Positions 1 through 15,394 of a stretch of DNA of 64,000 nt are shown piece by piece (positions within the stretch are counted from its first letter, which is position 1; each line of letters begins with the position of its first letter). Position numbers and translations under genes: made by a program. This DNA is from Lampris incognitus (taxonomy: Eukaryota > Chordata > Actinopteri > Lampriformes > Lampridae), in NCBI RefSeq assembly GCF_029633865.1, contig NC_079216.1:62753506-62817505 (forward strand), given 5' to 3'. A model generated the notes under the pieces. That model searched no databases. It was not told the origin of the DNA and saw only the letters and a program-made list of their open reading frames with translations.

Positions 1-2015
1 CAGACCACCAGACTATCCTGGCAGTCACTGGGCGGCAGGCGAGGAGACACCCTGGACAGACCGCCAGACTATCCCAGCAGTCACTGGGCGGCAGGCGAGG
101 AGACACCCTGGACAGACCGCCAGACTATCCCGGCAGTCACTGGGCGGCAGGCGGGGAGACACCCTGGACAGACCGCCAGACTATCCCGGCAGTCACTGAG
201 CGGCAGGCGAGGAGACACCCTGGACAGGCCGCCAGACTATCCCGGCAGTCACTGGGCGGCAGGCGAGGAGACACCCTGGACGGACCGCCAGACTATCCCG
301 GCAGTCACTGGGCGGCAGGCGAGGAGACAACCTGGACGGACCGCCAGACTATCCCGGCAGTCACTGGGCAGCAGGCGGGGAGACACCCTGGACAGACCAC
401 CAGACTATCCCGGCAGTCACTGGGCGGCAGGTGAGGAGACACCGTGGACAGGCCGCCAGACTATCCCGGCAGTCACTGGGCGGCAGGTGAGGAGACACCG
501 TGGACAGGCCGCCAGACTATCCTGGCAGTCACTGGGCAGCATGCGGGGAGACACCCTGGACAGGCCGCCAGACTATCCTGGCAGTCACTGGGCAGCATGC
601 GGGGAGACACCCTGGACAGACCGCCAGACTATGCCAGCAGTCACTGGGCAGCATGCGGGGAGACACCCTGGACAGACCACCAGACTATCCTGGCAGTCAC
701 TGGGCGGCAGGCGGGGAGACACCCTGGACAGACCACCAGACTATCCTGGCAGTCACTGGGCGGCAGGCGGGGAGACACCCTGGACAGACCACCAGACTAT
801 CCTGGCAGTCACTGGGCAGCATGCGGGGAGACACCCTGGACAGACCGCCAGACTATGCCAGCAGTCACTGGGCAGCATGCGGGGAGACACCCTGGACAGA
901 CCACCAGACTATCCTGGCAGTCACTGGGCGGCAGGCGGGGAGACACCCTGGACAGACCACCAGACTATCCCGGCAGTCACTGGGCGGCAGGCGAGGAGAC
1001 ACCCTGGACAGACCACCAGACTATCCCGGCAGGCGGGGAGACACCCTGGACAGGCCGCCAGACTATCCCGGCAGTCACTGGGCGGCAGGTGGGGAGACAC
1101 CCTGGACAGACCACCAGACTATCCCGGCAGTCACTGGGCAGCATGCGGGGAGACACCCTGGACAGACCACCAGACTATCCCGGCAGTCACTGGGCGGCAG
1201 GTGGGGAGACACCCTGGACAGACCACCAGACTATCCTGGCAGTCACTGGGCGGCAGGCGGGGAGACACCCTGGACAGACCACCAGACTATCCTGGCAGTC
1301 ACTGGGCGGCAGGTGGGGAGACACCCTGGACAGACCACCAGACTATCCTGGCAGTCACTGGGCAGCAGGCGGGGAGACACCCTGGACAGACCACCAGACT
1401 ATCCCGGCAGTCACTGGGCGGCAGGCGGGGAGACACCCTGGACAGACCACCAGACTATCCCGGCAGTCACTGGGCGGCAGGCGAGGAGACACCCTGGACA
1501 GACCACCAGACTATCCCGGCAGGCGGGGAGACACCCTGGACAGGCCGCCAGACTATCCCGGCAGTCACTGGGCGGCAGGTGGGGAGACACCCTGGACAGA
1601 CCGCCAGACTATCCCGGCAGTCACTGGGCGGCAGGCGAGGAGACACCCTGGACAGACCGCCAGACTATCCTGGCAGTCACTGGGCGGCAGGCGGGGAGAC
1701 ACCCGGGACAGACCACCAGACTATCCGGGCAGTCACTGGGCGGCAGGCGGGGAGACACCGTGGACAGACCGCCAGACTATCCTGGCAGTCACTGGGCGGC
1801 AGGTGGGGAGACACCCTGGACAGACCACCAGACTACCTGGCAGTCACTGGGCGGCAGGCGAGGAGACACCCTGGACAGACCACCAGACTATCCTGGCAGT
1901 CACTGGGCGGCAGGTGGGGAGACACCCTGGACAGACCACCAGACTATCCTGGCAGTCACTGGGCAGCAGGCGAGGAGACACCCTGGACAGACCACCAGAC
2001 TATCCCAGCAGTCAT
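1..2015. repeat. 56-bp minisatellite derived from a SINE fragment
   Basis: About 36 head-to-tail units of 56 bp run from the first base of the window, so the array continues to the left. Units differ mainly at a few sites (cagaccRcc, ggcRgca, gcgRgg). The unit equals about 55 contiguous bases of the dispersed SINE-A family as read on the plus strand near 23045-23100 (ctatcccagcag... to ...ccgccag) plus one base. Because 56 is not a multiple of three and the unit lacks stops, long open frames exist in all three plus-strand frames; these are artefacts of the repeat. Two units near 1021 and 1511 share the same 14-bp internal deletion. Confidence 0.97.
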
Positions 2016-2047
2016 TGGGATACATATTTGTATCCCAATCACTGCTG
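2006..2047. repeat. Hairpin at the right edge of the minisatellite
   Basis: A 19-bp inverted repeat (2006-2024 and 2029-2047) with a 4-base loop and one mismatch. The left arm is the last partial minisatellite unit and the right arm is a reversed copy of it, so the array ends in a fold-back. Confidence 0.85.
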
Positions 2048-2276
2048 CATATTTGTTGCTGCATATTTGTTGAAAATGTGCACCTGTTTGTTTTGATAGA
2101 TGTTTTTTTGTTCGCTTGTTTGTTTGTTTGTTTGTTTGTTTGTTATATTTAACACACATTACTAAAGAGTTCTGGGTGCCCTGCTAATGGTAAGAGTATC
2201 ACGAAGTCAATACATTCTAGGAAATACACAAATCTCAAATCAATTTATGTTTTTCTGCTGGGCTTTCTCCTTGCTG

Positions 2277-6414
<4,138 letters not shown>

Positions 6415-7380
6415 GAGGAGCCGAGGTTCTCGCCTGAATCAAGGCGGCGCCTGGCGTCCCGCGCGCCCGGTTTTTACCTCCCAGGCACTTCAGCTGCAGA
6501 ATGTCGGAAGCCGGTCTGGGGAAAAGGACGGGATCACAATTTGAATCGATTCCCTTTTTTACTTACTCGTGGCCACGGCGTGGCTCCCCGGCAGTGCCCT
6601 TAAGCAGCACGAACAGGCTGCCTGTGGCCGGTGCCACCTGCAGTACGGCTGCAGAGCATTACGCCATTCACGGCTAATGCAACATTCAATTCCGTTCCGT
6701 TTGTTGTCATTAAAAGCAATGTGCAGGGCACGTGTTAGAAATGAGATGACGCGGATAACGTGCGGATCAACCGGAAGTTTAAATCAGACGGTGGTCCAGC
6801 CTGACCGGTCTAAATGCCTCTTCTCAGGCAGCACCATACGGACACGTGCAATAGGAGCCGGAGCAAACCACAGGCGCCTTCATGGATGGCCGAGACAGAC
6901 GGCGCCCCCTCGGTCCCTGCCGGTGCCCCACTCAGCAACCGGACCTCGGATGGAAAAAAAAAGGAAAAGAGCCACGCGCTCAAGTCCCGGACGTCGGTTC
7001 ATCTGGGCCGAGGAGGTGAGGAGGCTACCCAGCTGGCGTCCAAACCTGTGGCGCGTCCGTCCAGTCGAAACGGTCCCCGGTCATTATGTCCCCCTGTCTT
7101 TATTTCTTATACCGAGGTTAAATCTGCTTCTAATTAGCCCCCCCCCCCACCACCCCCCGTCCGGTTTCTCGGGTGACGGACGAGGCGCGCGACTCCGCTC
7201 AGACCGACGGGTGACCGACGCGGACGCTGCGGTCTCGTTACCTGGAGCGGAGGTGCCCGTGCCTCGGTCTCGCGGCTCTGATGGGGCTCCCCTGACTGCG
7301 CGCGCGCGTCTCTCTTCATTCCGTTACACCGGCGCGGGCGGCGGGTTGAGTGACAGGCAGCGGACCGACGTCCAGTAGCA
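6415..7380 (-). promoter_or_regulatory. Upstream region of the GnRH receptor, CpG-rich
   Basis: This stretch flanks the receptor start codon and becomes rich in CpG from about 6780 to 7380. It would hold the 5' UTR and promoter, but I see no certain TATA box or transcription start. An upstream untranslated exon cannot be excluded. Confidence 0.35.
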
Positions 7381-7435
7381 GGATGCTTGTATCATGGCGT
7401 GATATTCGAGTATCTGTCAATCCATCGTTCCGTCT

Positions 7436-7439
<4 letters not shown>

Positions 7440-7518
<79 letters not shown>
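7440..7518. repeat. (AATC)n then (ATCT)n microsatellite
   Basis: Ten or so caat/aatc repeats pass directly into ctat repeats. Confidence 0.96.
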
Positions 7519-7612
7519 AGAGGGAGAGAAAGAGTGATTACAATGATAATATATTGGTGACAACACTGCACTGAAATTCTCAGTTTACTGAAACACATCA
7601 AGCAGGATTGGC
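7519..7612. repeat. Core sequence flanked by tetranucleotide arrays (copy 1)
   Basis: This unique-looking segment between two microsatellites includes atattggtgacaac and cactgaaattctcag. It matches, in reverse complement, the segment at 30801-30885, which also sits between tetranucleotide arrays. Confidence 0.7.
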
Positions 7613-7624
7613 ACTTGATATCTA

Positions 7625-7627
7625 CAT

Positions 7628-7673
<46 letters not shown>

Positions 7674-7699
7674 CAAATTGATTAGATAGACAAATTGAT

Positions 7700-7752
<53 letters not shown>

Positions 7753-7776
7753 CAATTGATTAGATAGATAAATAGT

Positions 7777-7832
<56 letters not shown>
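7625..7832. repeat. (GATA)n/(GACA)n microsatellite
   Basis: Blocks of gata, gaca and gata repeats separated by two copies of caaattgattagatag. Confidence 0.97.
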
Positions 7833-7835
<3 letters not shown>

Positions 7836-8601
7836 ACAGGTTGATTCGTTGAATGGTTGGTTGAGTGGTTGATAGACGGATCGTGCAGTAGAAAAGAAAG
7901 GCATATGAGAAAGCCCGTCTGGCCTCCTTGAAGCTAAAATTAAACGTTGTAATTCAGCAAGGACGACACTTCATTCAGAGGCGCCGGAGATGCTGACATA
8001 CTCGAGACTTGCCTACTCACTGGTTCCCGCGGCTGTCTTTTCAGAACACAGCCAAGCACGACCTCGCTCAAGCCCATCAGGGTTATTCCAGTAGAGAGTC
8101 GGTACTGGTAATGGAGCCCACATTCCTGCAGGCAGGCAGGAGTGAAGGACGCACACGTGGCATCATAGTACGCATCGTATACCCAGAGAAGGACTCGTGC
8201 ACGGGAATGTAATGAAATAAGAATCAGACAACCCCTTTATAAATCGTTTTATTGCCGGCGTTGAGCTGATTGGGTTTTCTCTCTCTGACACCGACCGAGA
8301 AATAATCACCGGCATAACGCGATTCATTTTTGGCTGCTTCAGTTGCCCCTCAAGCCTCAAGAGTTCCAAGCACACTATATATAGCACGCTTTAAGATGTA
8401 GCGTGCTATACGTACACAGATCAATACATCGACCAAATCCGGTCCACTTTTAAGTGTCCTCAGCAGCATTCCTACAGCAGCTCCCACTATTGCTTCCTGC
8501 TCTCCACATGGACCTTTTACATGTACGCTGGAAGTACTGGACGCCCGCCTGAATTAGGGTGTTAGAGGTTGTTTTCTCTGGCAAGCATTAAGTATTTAGC
8601 C

Positions 8602-8846
8602 CAGTGTTTCTCAACCCTGTCCTCAAGGACCCCCTATCCTGCAGATTCTCTTTGCAACCCTGAATAGGCACCTGTTTGTAGTTATTCAACCAATCAGCAA
8701 TGACTTTTGTCAGACGTTGCACACCTTGCATAATTAAGCGCTGCGAGATGATTGGTCGAGTAAGTACAAGCAGGGCTACCTATGCAGGGTTACAATGAGA
8801 ATCTGCAGGATAGGGGGTCCTTGAGGACTGGGGTTGAGAAACACTG
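8602..8846. mobile_element. hAT-type MITE, 245 bp
   Basis: Terminal inverted repeats of about 55 bp (cagtgtttctcaacc... at the left, ...ggttgagaaacactg at the right) bound a 245-bp element with no coding capacity. The flanks are atttagcc (8594-8601) and atttaggc (8847-8854), an 8-bp target-site duplication with one mismatch, as expected for hAT transposons. Confidence 0.88.
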
Positions 8847-8854
8847 ATTTAGGC

Positions 8855-9734
8855 TGATGGGTGTACAGACTGAAGCCCCTTACCACGCTGATAAGCGTTT
8901 GGATTATAAGATTATGGGTTTTCGCTCAATTCAAATGATTTTATAGACGTGCTGGTTCTGTTAACCGCTCAAAGAGGCCCGGATTTGGTTGTCCTTTCAT
9001 GGGGTTGGTGAACAGGTCACGTGGCCAAAGCCACGCTCGCCCTGTGCTGAAGCAAGGGCGATCGTGTGCCATCTGATGTAAGCAACCCATAGGTCGCACG
9101 GGGATAAGCAAGAGGCGCCACGCCGGTCGACGCACGTTGAATTATAAGACCTCCAAATCATCGTTGCCCCATCTTTGGCTCAGAAAACTCGTGCGTGGTG
9201 ATCAGGAGCTAAACGCGTGGGTGGGTTACCCAACGGGCCCAAAGAGCCCAGGCCCGGCGGCGCAAGGGCCCAGGGGGCCCCTTAACCAGAGCCTCTGCAC
9301 GAAATATCTGTTATTAACTTCGCACTTCTCGTCGTGGGGTCAAAGGGCTCGTCGGCGAGAGCCCCGGCAGTCCTGCTGTAAACCTGAGGGGAGCTGCGGG
9401 GGAATGTGTACGCCTCAGCTGATACGCCGCTGGCATCGATTGTGTGTACTCGTCAAAGCTGCCATCCTACACATGTGCGCTGTGAATCCTGTTGAGGTGC
9501 AGGGGAATTTAGTTGCTGTGCTGTTGGCTGCAAGTCAGTGTACCTGCCCTGCCCGGGGAGGGGGGGGGGGCTTTTATGTGTCCGTGCCTGGGGGTCCATT
9601 GTCTCATAATCCGCCTATGGCTCTCAGTACTTAATTACGATTCCAATTACTGCTTTATTCGTAAGGGGAATCTACTCCCGTATTGTCACACTGTGTGTCT
9701 GTGTGAGAGTCTTGATTCTTTGTGGAGGTTATTG
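8855..9734. other. No recognised feature
   Basis: Mixed-composition sequence with short open frames on both strands. I see no recognisable domain, splice structure or repeat. Confidence 0.5.
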
Positions 9735-10380
9735 GGGATGATCAGGGACACCTATAAAAATAGCAGAACATTAAAATTATGCATAAATATACAAAATATG
9801 CATTTTTCTAAAAATGGCTAAAAACCACTTTTCTCGGCATTTCAGGTGATTCTGAGCATCTTTGATTTTTTTCACCTATATAAAAAAAAATTTCTGGGAC
9901 TTAGAAATGTTTTGGCATTATGCAAAATATATGCATTTTTGCAAAAATGCACTGATGATCCTCTTTTTTTTGGGAGGTGGTAGGTATTGTTCCAGAGAGG
10001 ACCAGAAAAATAGCAGAAAATTAAAATAATTATGCATAATTATGCATAAATATGCAAAATATGCATTTTCTAAAAATAGCTAAAAAACCACTTTTCTCGA
10101 CATTTCAGATGATTCTGAGCATCTTTGATTTTTTCACCTATAACATTTTTTTTCCAGGACTTAGAAATATTTTGGCATTATGCAAAATAAGTGCATTTCT
10201 GCAAAAATGCACTTATGATCCTCTTTTTTTTTTGGAGGTGGTAGGTATTGTTCCAGAGAGGACCAGAAAAATAGCAGAAAATTAAAATAATTATAATAAT
10301 TATTCATAACTATGCAAAATATGTATTTTCTAAAAATGGCTGAAAACCACTTTTCTCGGCATTTCAGATGATCCTGAGCA
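9735..10380. repeat. Tandem repeat, period about 262 bp, roughly 2.4 copies
   Basis: The segment ctaaaaatggctaaaaacc recurs near 9810, 10072 and 10332, and ttgttccagagaggaccag near 9988 and 10248. Each unit holds clusters of tatgcat and atgcaaaat and a poly-T run. It is strongly AT-rich against GC-rich flanks. Confidence 0.9.
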
Positions 10381-10384
10381 TTTG

Positions 10385-11195
10385 GGGGGAGGGAGTTGGA
10401 GTGGAGGGGGGGGGGTTTAGGGGCAGGGGGAAGGCGGTTAGCTGGCAGGATGAGGAGGAGGGAGATTTAGACGGGTGGAGAACCAAACCGCTACATTGTA
10501 GCGGGGTTCTCCTAGTGTGAAAATAAAGTCACTGAAGACCGAGGCATTACTCAGAATGTCAGACAAAAAGGCTTTTTAGTGTTGTTTGTAATGTGGGCAT
10601 GCAAATAATAGCCGACGCTTTTGGTTCATCTCATATCCTACAAGTGGTATTTTTTCAAGGCCGTATGCCGTGAAGAGAGGCGGCTGAAGGGAAATGTCAC
10701 GCATCTCTTTCGGGGAGCCGCCGATAGATTTACTAATCTGAAAAGCCAGCGCCGAGGCAGGTACGAGACAGGGTCGTGCTCCCCATGATGTTAAAAGGCG
10801 CCAAAACCAATCCCGTCACTCACTCCTACGGCTTTTATGGGATTTGTTGGTGATTTGACCCCTCTCTCCACGCCTTGAAAAGGCAGGCCGTGAAATGCTA
10901 CGCGTTCACCGAGAGGGTGGGATGGAGAGGGGCGAATGGGAAGGGAGGGGGTAGTCAAGAGAAATTATTCACCGTTTCGGGCATCTTGTAATTTTCTTTC
11001 TCGGCGGGCCAATTCTCTCTGCTGCGAATCGGTCGGGTACGCTTGAGCTCGCGTCAACGACAGGATGATGTTTTTGCTTTCGGGAATGGCTCACCTCATC
11101 ACTGCTGTGCCTGCAGCGTCCGTACTCAAGTTTCAAGTCAGCAGACCCAAGACCCTGTTGTAAACCAGTGCTGTCTATCCCGCTGGATGACTATA
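10385..11195. other. No recognised feature
   Basis: G-rich at the left (runs of G at 10384-10440), then mixed sequence. No gene or repeat is recognised. Confidence 0.5.
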
Positions 11196-11199
11196 TATA

Positions 11200-12398
11200 C
11201 ACAGTGATCAGCCAAAACATTAAAACCGCCTGCCTAATATTGTGTGGGTCCCCCTCGCGCCGCCAAAACAGCTCCGACCCGTTGAGGCATGGACTCCGCA
11301 AGACCTCTGAAGGTGTCCTCTGGTGTCTGGCACCAAGACGTTAGCAGCAGATCCTTTAAGTCCTGTAAGTTGTGAGGTGGGGTCTCCATGGAGCAGACTT
11401 GTTTTTCCAGCACATCCCACAGATGCTCGTCTGGATTGAGATCTGGGGGAGCAGACTTGTTTTTCCAGCACATCCCACAGAGGCTCGACTGCGGTATTTG
11501 GAGGCCAGGGCAACACCTTGAACTCTTTGTCATGTTCCTCAAACCCTTCTTGAACAGTTTCTGCAGTGTGGCAGGGTGCATTATCCTGCTGACAGAGGCC
11601 GCTGCCATCTGGGAACACCGTTGCCATGAAGGGGTGTACTTGATCTGCAATAATGTTTAGGTAGGTGGTACGTGTTAAAGTAACGTCCACATGAAGGCCA
11701 GCACCCAAGGTTTCCCAGCAGAACATTGCCCAGAGCATCACACTGCCTCCACCGACTTGTCTTCTTCCCATAGTGCATCCTGGTGCCGTCTCTTCCCCAG
11801 TTAAACGACACAAACGCACCCGGCCGTCCACATGATGTAGAAGAAAACATGATTCATCAGACCAGGCGACCTTCTTCCATTGCTCCATGGTCCAGTTCTG
11901 ATGCTCACGTGCCCATTGTCAGCACTTTGGGTGGTGGACAGGGGTCATCATGGGCACTCTGACCGGTCTGCAGCTACACAGCAAGCTGGGACGCACTGTG
12001 TGTTCTGACACCCGTCTATCATAGCCAGCATGAACCTTTTCAGCAAATTGAGCTACAGTAGCTCTTCTGTGGAATCGGACCAGATGGGCTAGCCTTCGCT
12101 CCCCATGCGCATCAATGAGCCTTGAGCGCCCATGACCCTGTTGCCGGTTCACCGGTTGTCCTTGCCTGGACCACTTTTGGTAGGTACTGACCACTGCATA
12201 CCAGCAACACCCAACAAGACCTGCCATTTTGGAGGTGCTCTGACCCGGTCGTCTAGCCATCACAGTTTGGCCCCTGGCGGTCGCTCAGATCCTCACGCTT
12301 GCCCATTTTTCCCCGCTTCCAACACATCAACTTCAAGAACTGACTGTTCACTTGTGGCTTAATATACCCCACCCCATGACAGGTGCCACTGTAACGGG
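11200..12398 (-). mobile_element. Tc1-like transposon, decayed, right end missing
   Basis: The left terminus cagtgatcagccaaaacatt begins just inside a TA. The transposase lies on the minus strand, in at least two frames: the N-terminal DNA-binding part ([22 protein letters not shown]) near 12263-11940 and the catalytic part (WSDESCFLLHH, GGGSVMLWAMFCW, QQDNAPCHTA) from 11888. A 32-bp direct duplication 58 bp apart (11391 and 11449) disrupts the region around the third catalytic residue. The right terminal repeat is not present after about 12398. It belongs to the same family as 52157-53036. Confidence 0.88.
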
Positions 12399-12599
12399 GA
12401 ACATCCAGCTGAGGATTGAGAAATGTAATTTAAAATCAGTGAAAACGGCTTCTCCGGTGTGTCTTAGCTCGATGTTGGACCCTCTGGCAAACTAATGTTC
12501 GCTTTTCAGATGCACTGCCGAAACAAGCACCATTTCATCAAGTTAAATGAGACTTTTGTAAGAAAAGACGGGTCATTTCCACACCAGCCCTTTTGTGGT

Positions 12600-12727
12600 T
12601 CCATCCATCCATCCTTTGTCGTGCTGTCAGGGTGGCGGGGATGCTGGAGCCTATCCCAGCAGTCAGTCCCTGGGCGGCTAGCGGGGAGGCACCCTGGACG
12701 GGCCGCCGGGCCACCACAGGGAATATA
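12600..12727 (-). repeat. SINE-A fragment (3' half)
   Basis: It begins with ccatccatcc and continues with ggatgctggagcctatccc and the ggaggcaccctggacgggccg block shared with the other SINE-A copies. The tRNA-like head is missing. Confidence 0.85.
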
Positions 12728-12728
12728 C

Positions 12729-12770
12729 GAATACAGCTGAGGAACCTTCTGTGGTTCTTCAGCTGTATTC
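12729..12770. repeat. 18-bp hairpin
   Basis: Arms 12729-12746 and 12753-12770 pair with one mismatch around a 6-base loop. It directly follows the SINE fragment. Confidence 0.75.
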
Positions 12771-12774
12771 TCTC

Positions 12775-13940
12775 TACAAACTAAGGAGCCTTTTGCCCCT
12801 TTTTAAGTTAACGTAACTCATGAAATAAGACAGGCGATATCTGATGTAACTTTTTAAGTTTTCTGGTAGACTTCTTTTTTTTTTTTTTTTACCTTTCCGA
12901 ACCCGACTTCAAGTCTGCTTCAAAGCCTTGAAATGCTCTTCTGAGAGTTCATCCAATCCATTTTTAGAGTCATGTGAGAGCAATGTGACCTTAAAAGCTG
13001 TCTTTACAAGCAAATCACCGGAGATTTCAGAAAAAAAATGATTTTTTAAAGTTTTTTTAGCTGCTTTTTTGGTGATTATCTCTCTGTGGTGCCTCACTAA
13101 AGAGTGTTTTGTCTTCACTACCGTTCCCCGAGTGCATGGAATAGGAGGACCACCGTGTTGAGCTGTGCTGAATTGTGACTTCGGACGTTGTTCGGCTGGA
13201 AAGTCGTAATCAGGCAGTGGGATCCGCTGCAGCCCTGGAAGGATGCGACTGACCGTGCAGCGTTGCGTCGGTCTGAAAGGACTTTAACCCAGGCGTTTCT
13301 TTGTGCTCTGAAGGCAAGTCCACAGCATGGCGCCGCTGCCGTGAGCCCGAGATTTGGACACGGCGCATGACGTCTTCATCAACTTACGTGGCTCTCCCAT
13401 CCCTTCGCCCACCCATTCATCAGAAACCGGCAGCATCCGTTATTCATCGGACGCTAGCTGTTGTGCCGATCCCTTGTTTTCCATCCTCAGCCCAGCGCAA
13501 CCGCACTTTGTTGTTGTTTTGTGAAATAAGTCAAAATATGCACACCGCCAACGCTGGCTGCCATACTCGGTCTGCCATAGCCGCCATCTCCAGATACAAC
13601 AAACGCTGTGCTGGATGCTGGAAGAAGCGGCCCGGTGAACTGGCAGACAGGTTTTGGTGTCGCCTCTCGCGAGTGTAACTGGGGAGAGAACGTGAAGGAC
13701 ATCAGCAAACGACGTGTCATCTGTGGCATGCCGGGCTGTGGAGGCCCATGTGCTGTTTGGACACGGCGGTGGAAACCGATCTAGACGTCAACACAGAACA
13801 ATGCAGGCATAAAACCTCGCAACGGTGCGCTGAGACTCCGCTCCTGTAGAACAGGGATCACCGTGGACCATAAGACCAGCTACCGCACTGAGTTTACACC
13901 ATGTCCGCTTTCTTCAATAATCAGAGGAACTGAATAAAAC
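12775..13940. other. No recognised feature
   Basis: Short open frames only. None shows a familiar domain or plausible exon pair. Confidence 0.5.
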
Positions 13941-13942
13941 CT

Positions 13943-14294
13943 GGGCGGCGCGGTGGTCGGCGCGGTCGCCTCACAGCAAGAAGGTCCTGGGTTCGAGCCC
14001 CCGGGGTAGTCCAACCTTGGGGGGGGTCATCCCGGGTCATCCTCGGTGTGGAGTTTGCATGTTCTCCCCGTGTCTGTGTGGGTTTCCTCCGGGGGCTCCG
14101 GTCTCCTCCCACAGTCCAAAGACCTGTAGGTCAGGTGACTCGGCCCTACTAAATTGCCCCTAGGTATGATGGCCTAGCGGCCTGTCCAGGTTGCCCCCCC
14201 CTCCCCCCCACCGCCGCCCAATGACTGCTGGGATAGGCTCCAGCATCCCTGAGAGCAGGATAAGCGGTTGGGATAATGGATGGATGGATGGATG
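13943..14294 (+). repeat. SINE-A, near full length
   Basis: A tRNA-derived SINE. The head carries a B-box-like gggttcgagcc after cctcacagcaagaaggtcc, followed by a tRNA-unrelated body (gtttgcatgttctccccgtg, tccaaagacctgtagg, agcctatcccagca read in reverse) and a terminal (GGAT)n. This copy defines the plus orientation used for the family. Confidence 0.9.
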
Positions 14295-14639
14295 AACCAT
14301 CATTACGCACAATGATGAGAGCATAAAGCTAGGTGATTTACATTAACACAAAAGGCCGGGCCCCCAACACACACATACACAGTACAGCCCTTAGACGGGT
14401 CATAACAACAATGGTTTTTATGTAACATGCGTGTCTGTGGTTGTGGGAGGAGACCCACGCAAACAGAAGGGAATCAAGCACACCGGCCGGCGAGAGATGA
14501 GCCCGGGCTCCTCTCGTTGCGAGGCGACAGCGCTGGTCACCGAGCCACCATGCCACGTAGTATATAAAGGGCTATCATGGATACAATGTTTGTTGGAACG
14601 TTGTGATTTCAATTTATATTTCAAATTCCAATGTGCTCA

Positions 14640-15375
14640 TGTCAAGTCCATTTTATTTGTGTAGCCCAGTGTCACAAATTACAAATTTGCCTCAAGGGGC
14701 TTTGCAGCAGCACAACATCCTGTCCTCAGACCCTCGCGTCGGATAAGGAACAACTCCCTAAACAAATACCCTTTAACGGGGAGAAAGACATAGGGAGAAA
14801 CCTCAGGGAGAGCGAGAGAGGAGGGGTCTCGCTCCCAGGACGGATAACGTGCAATGGAGGTTGTGTTTACACAACACAACAGTTGAAGGACCCCTCCTCT
14901 ATACCAAGTCTGGCTGCACTCAATTCAGTTCCTTTGGATAACCATGACCTGGATGAACGAGAACGTTCACAGACGACAACTGAAAGAGGATAACAGAATT
15001 ATAATGGAATTAAAAAAGATATGACGAACATGATGAGGAGGATGCCAAGCGGTGTCCAGACGCCACCAGAACAGCCCAGGACCAGAGCCACGCGCCCACC
15101 ATCGCCATGGTAAAAAACATAATTAGTCACACATCCTAGTGAGAGAAGGATATAACATTAAAACAGGATAACAAGATTGTATGGATTTACAAGATATCTA
15201 AAAAGAAAATGGGATGAGGGGGATGCCGAGCAGTGTCCAGGTGGCGACCGCCATCACCATGGAGACCTGGGAGGAGGACCTGGGAGACACGTCACACCGT
15301 TCACACACAGAAGAAGAGAAAGGAGAAGACATCGTTCAGAGAGAGAGAAAAGACGTGAGAGAAGAGAACAGTTTG
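14640..15375. repeat. Interspersed repeat of unknown class
   Basis: The segment with tttgtgtagcccagtgtcac, acaaatttgcctcaagg and acctcagggagagcg looks like a common teleost interspersed repeat. A degenerate, inverted relative is at 36760-36830. Two sub-blocks containing gtgtccag (near 15052 and 15233) also resemble each other. I cannot assign a transposon class. Confidence 0.5.
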
Positions 15376-15394
15376 CAATAGCCAGTAATCTATA

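Noticed and set aside
444-2152. Three overlapping open frames of 528-550 codons
   Set aside because: They are generated by the stop-free 56-bp minisatellite and have no protein-like sequence.
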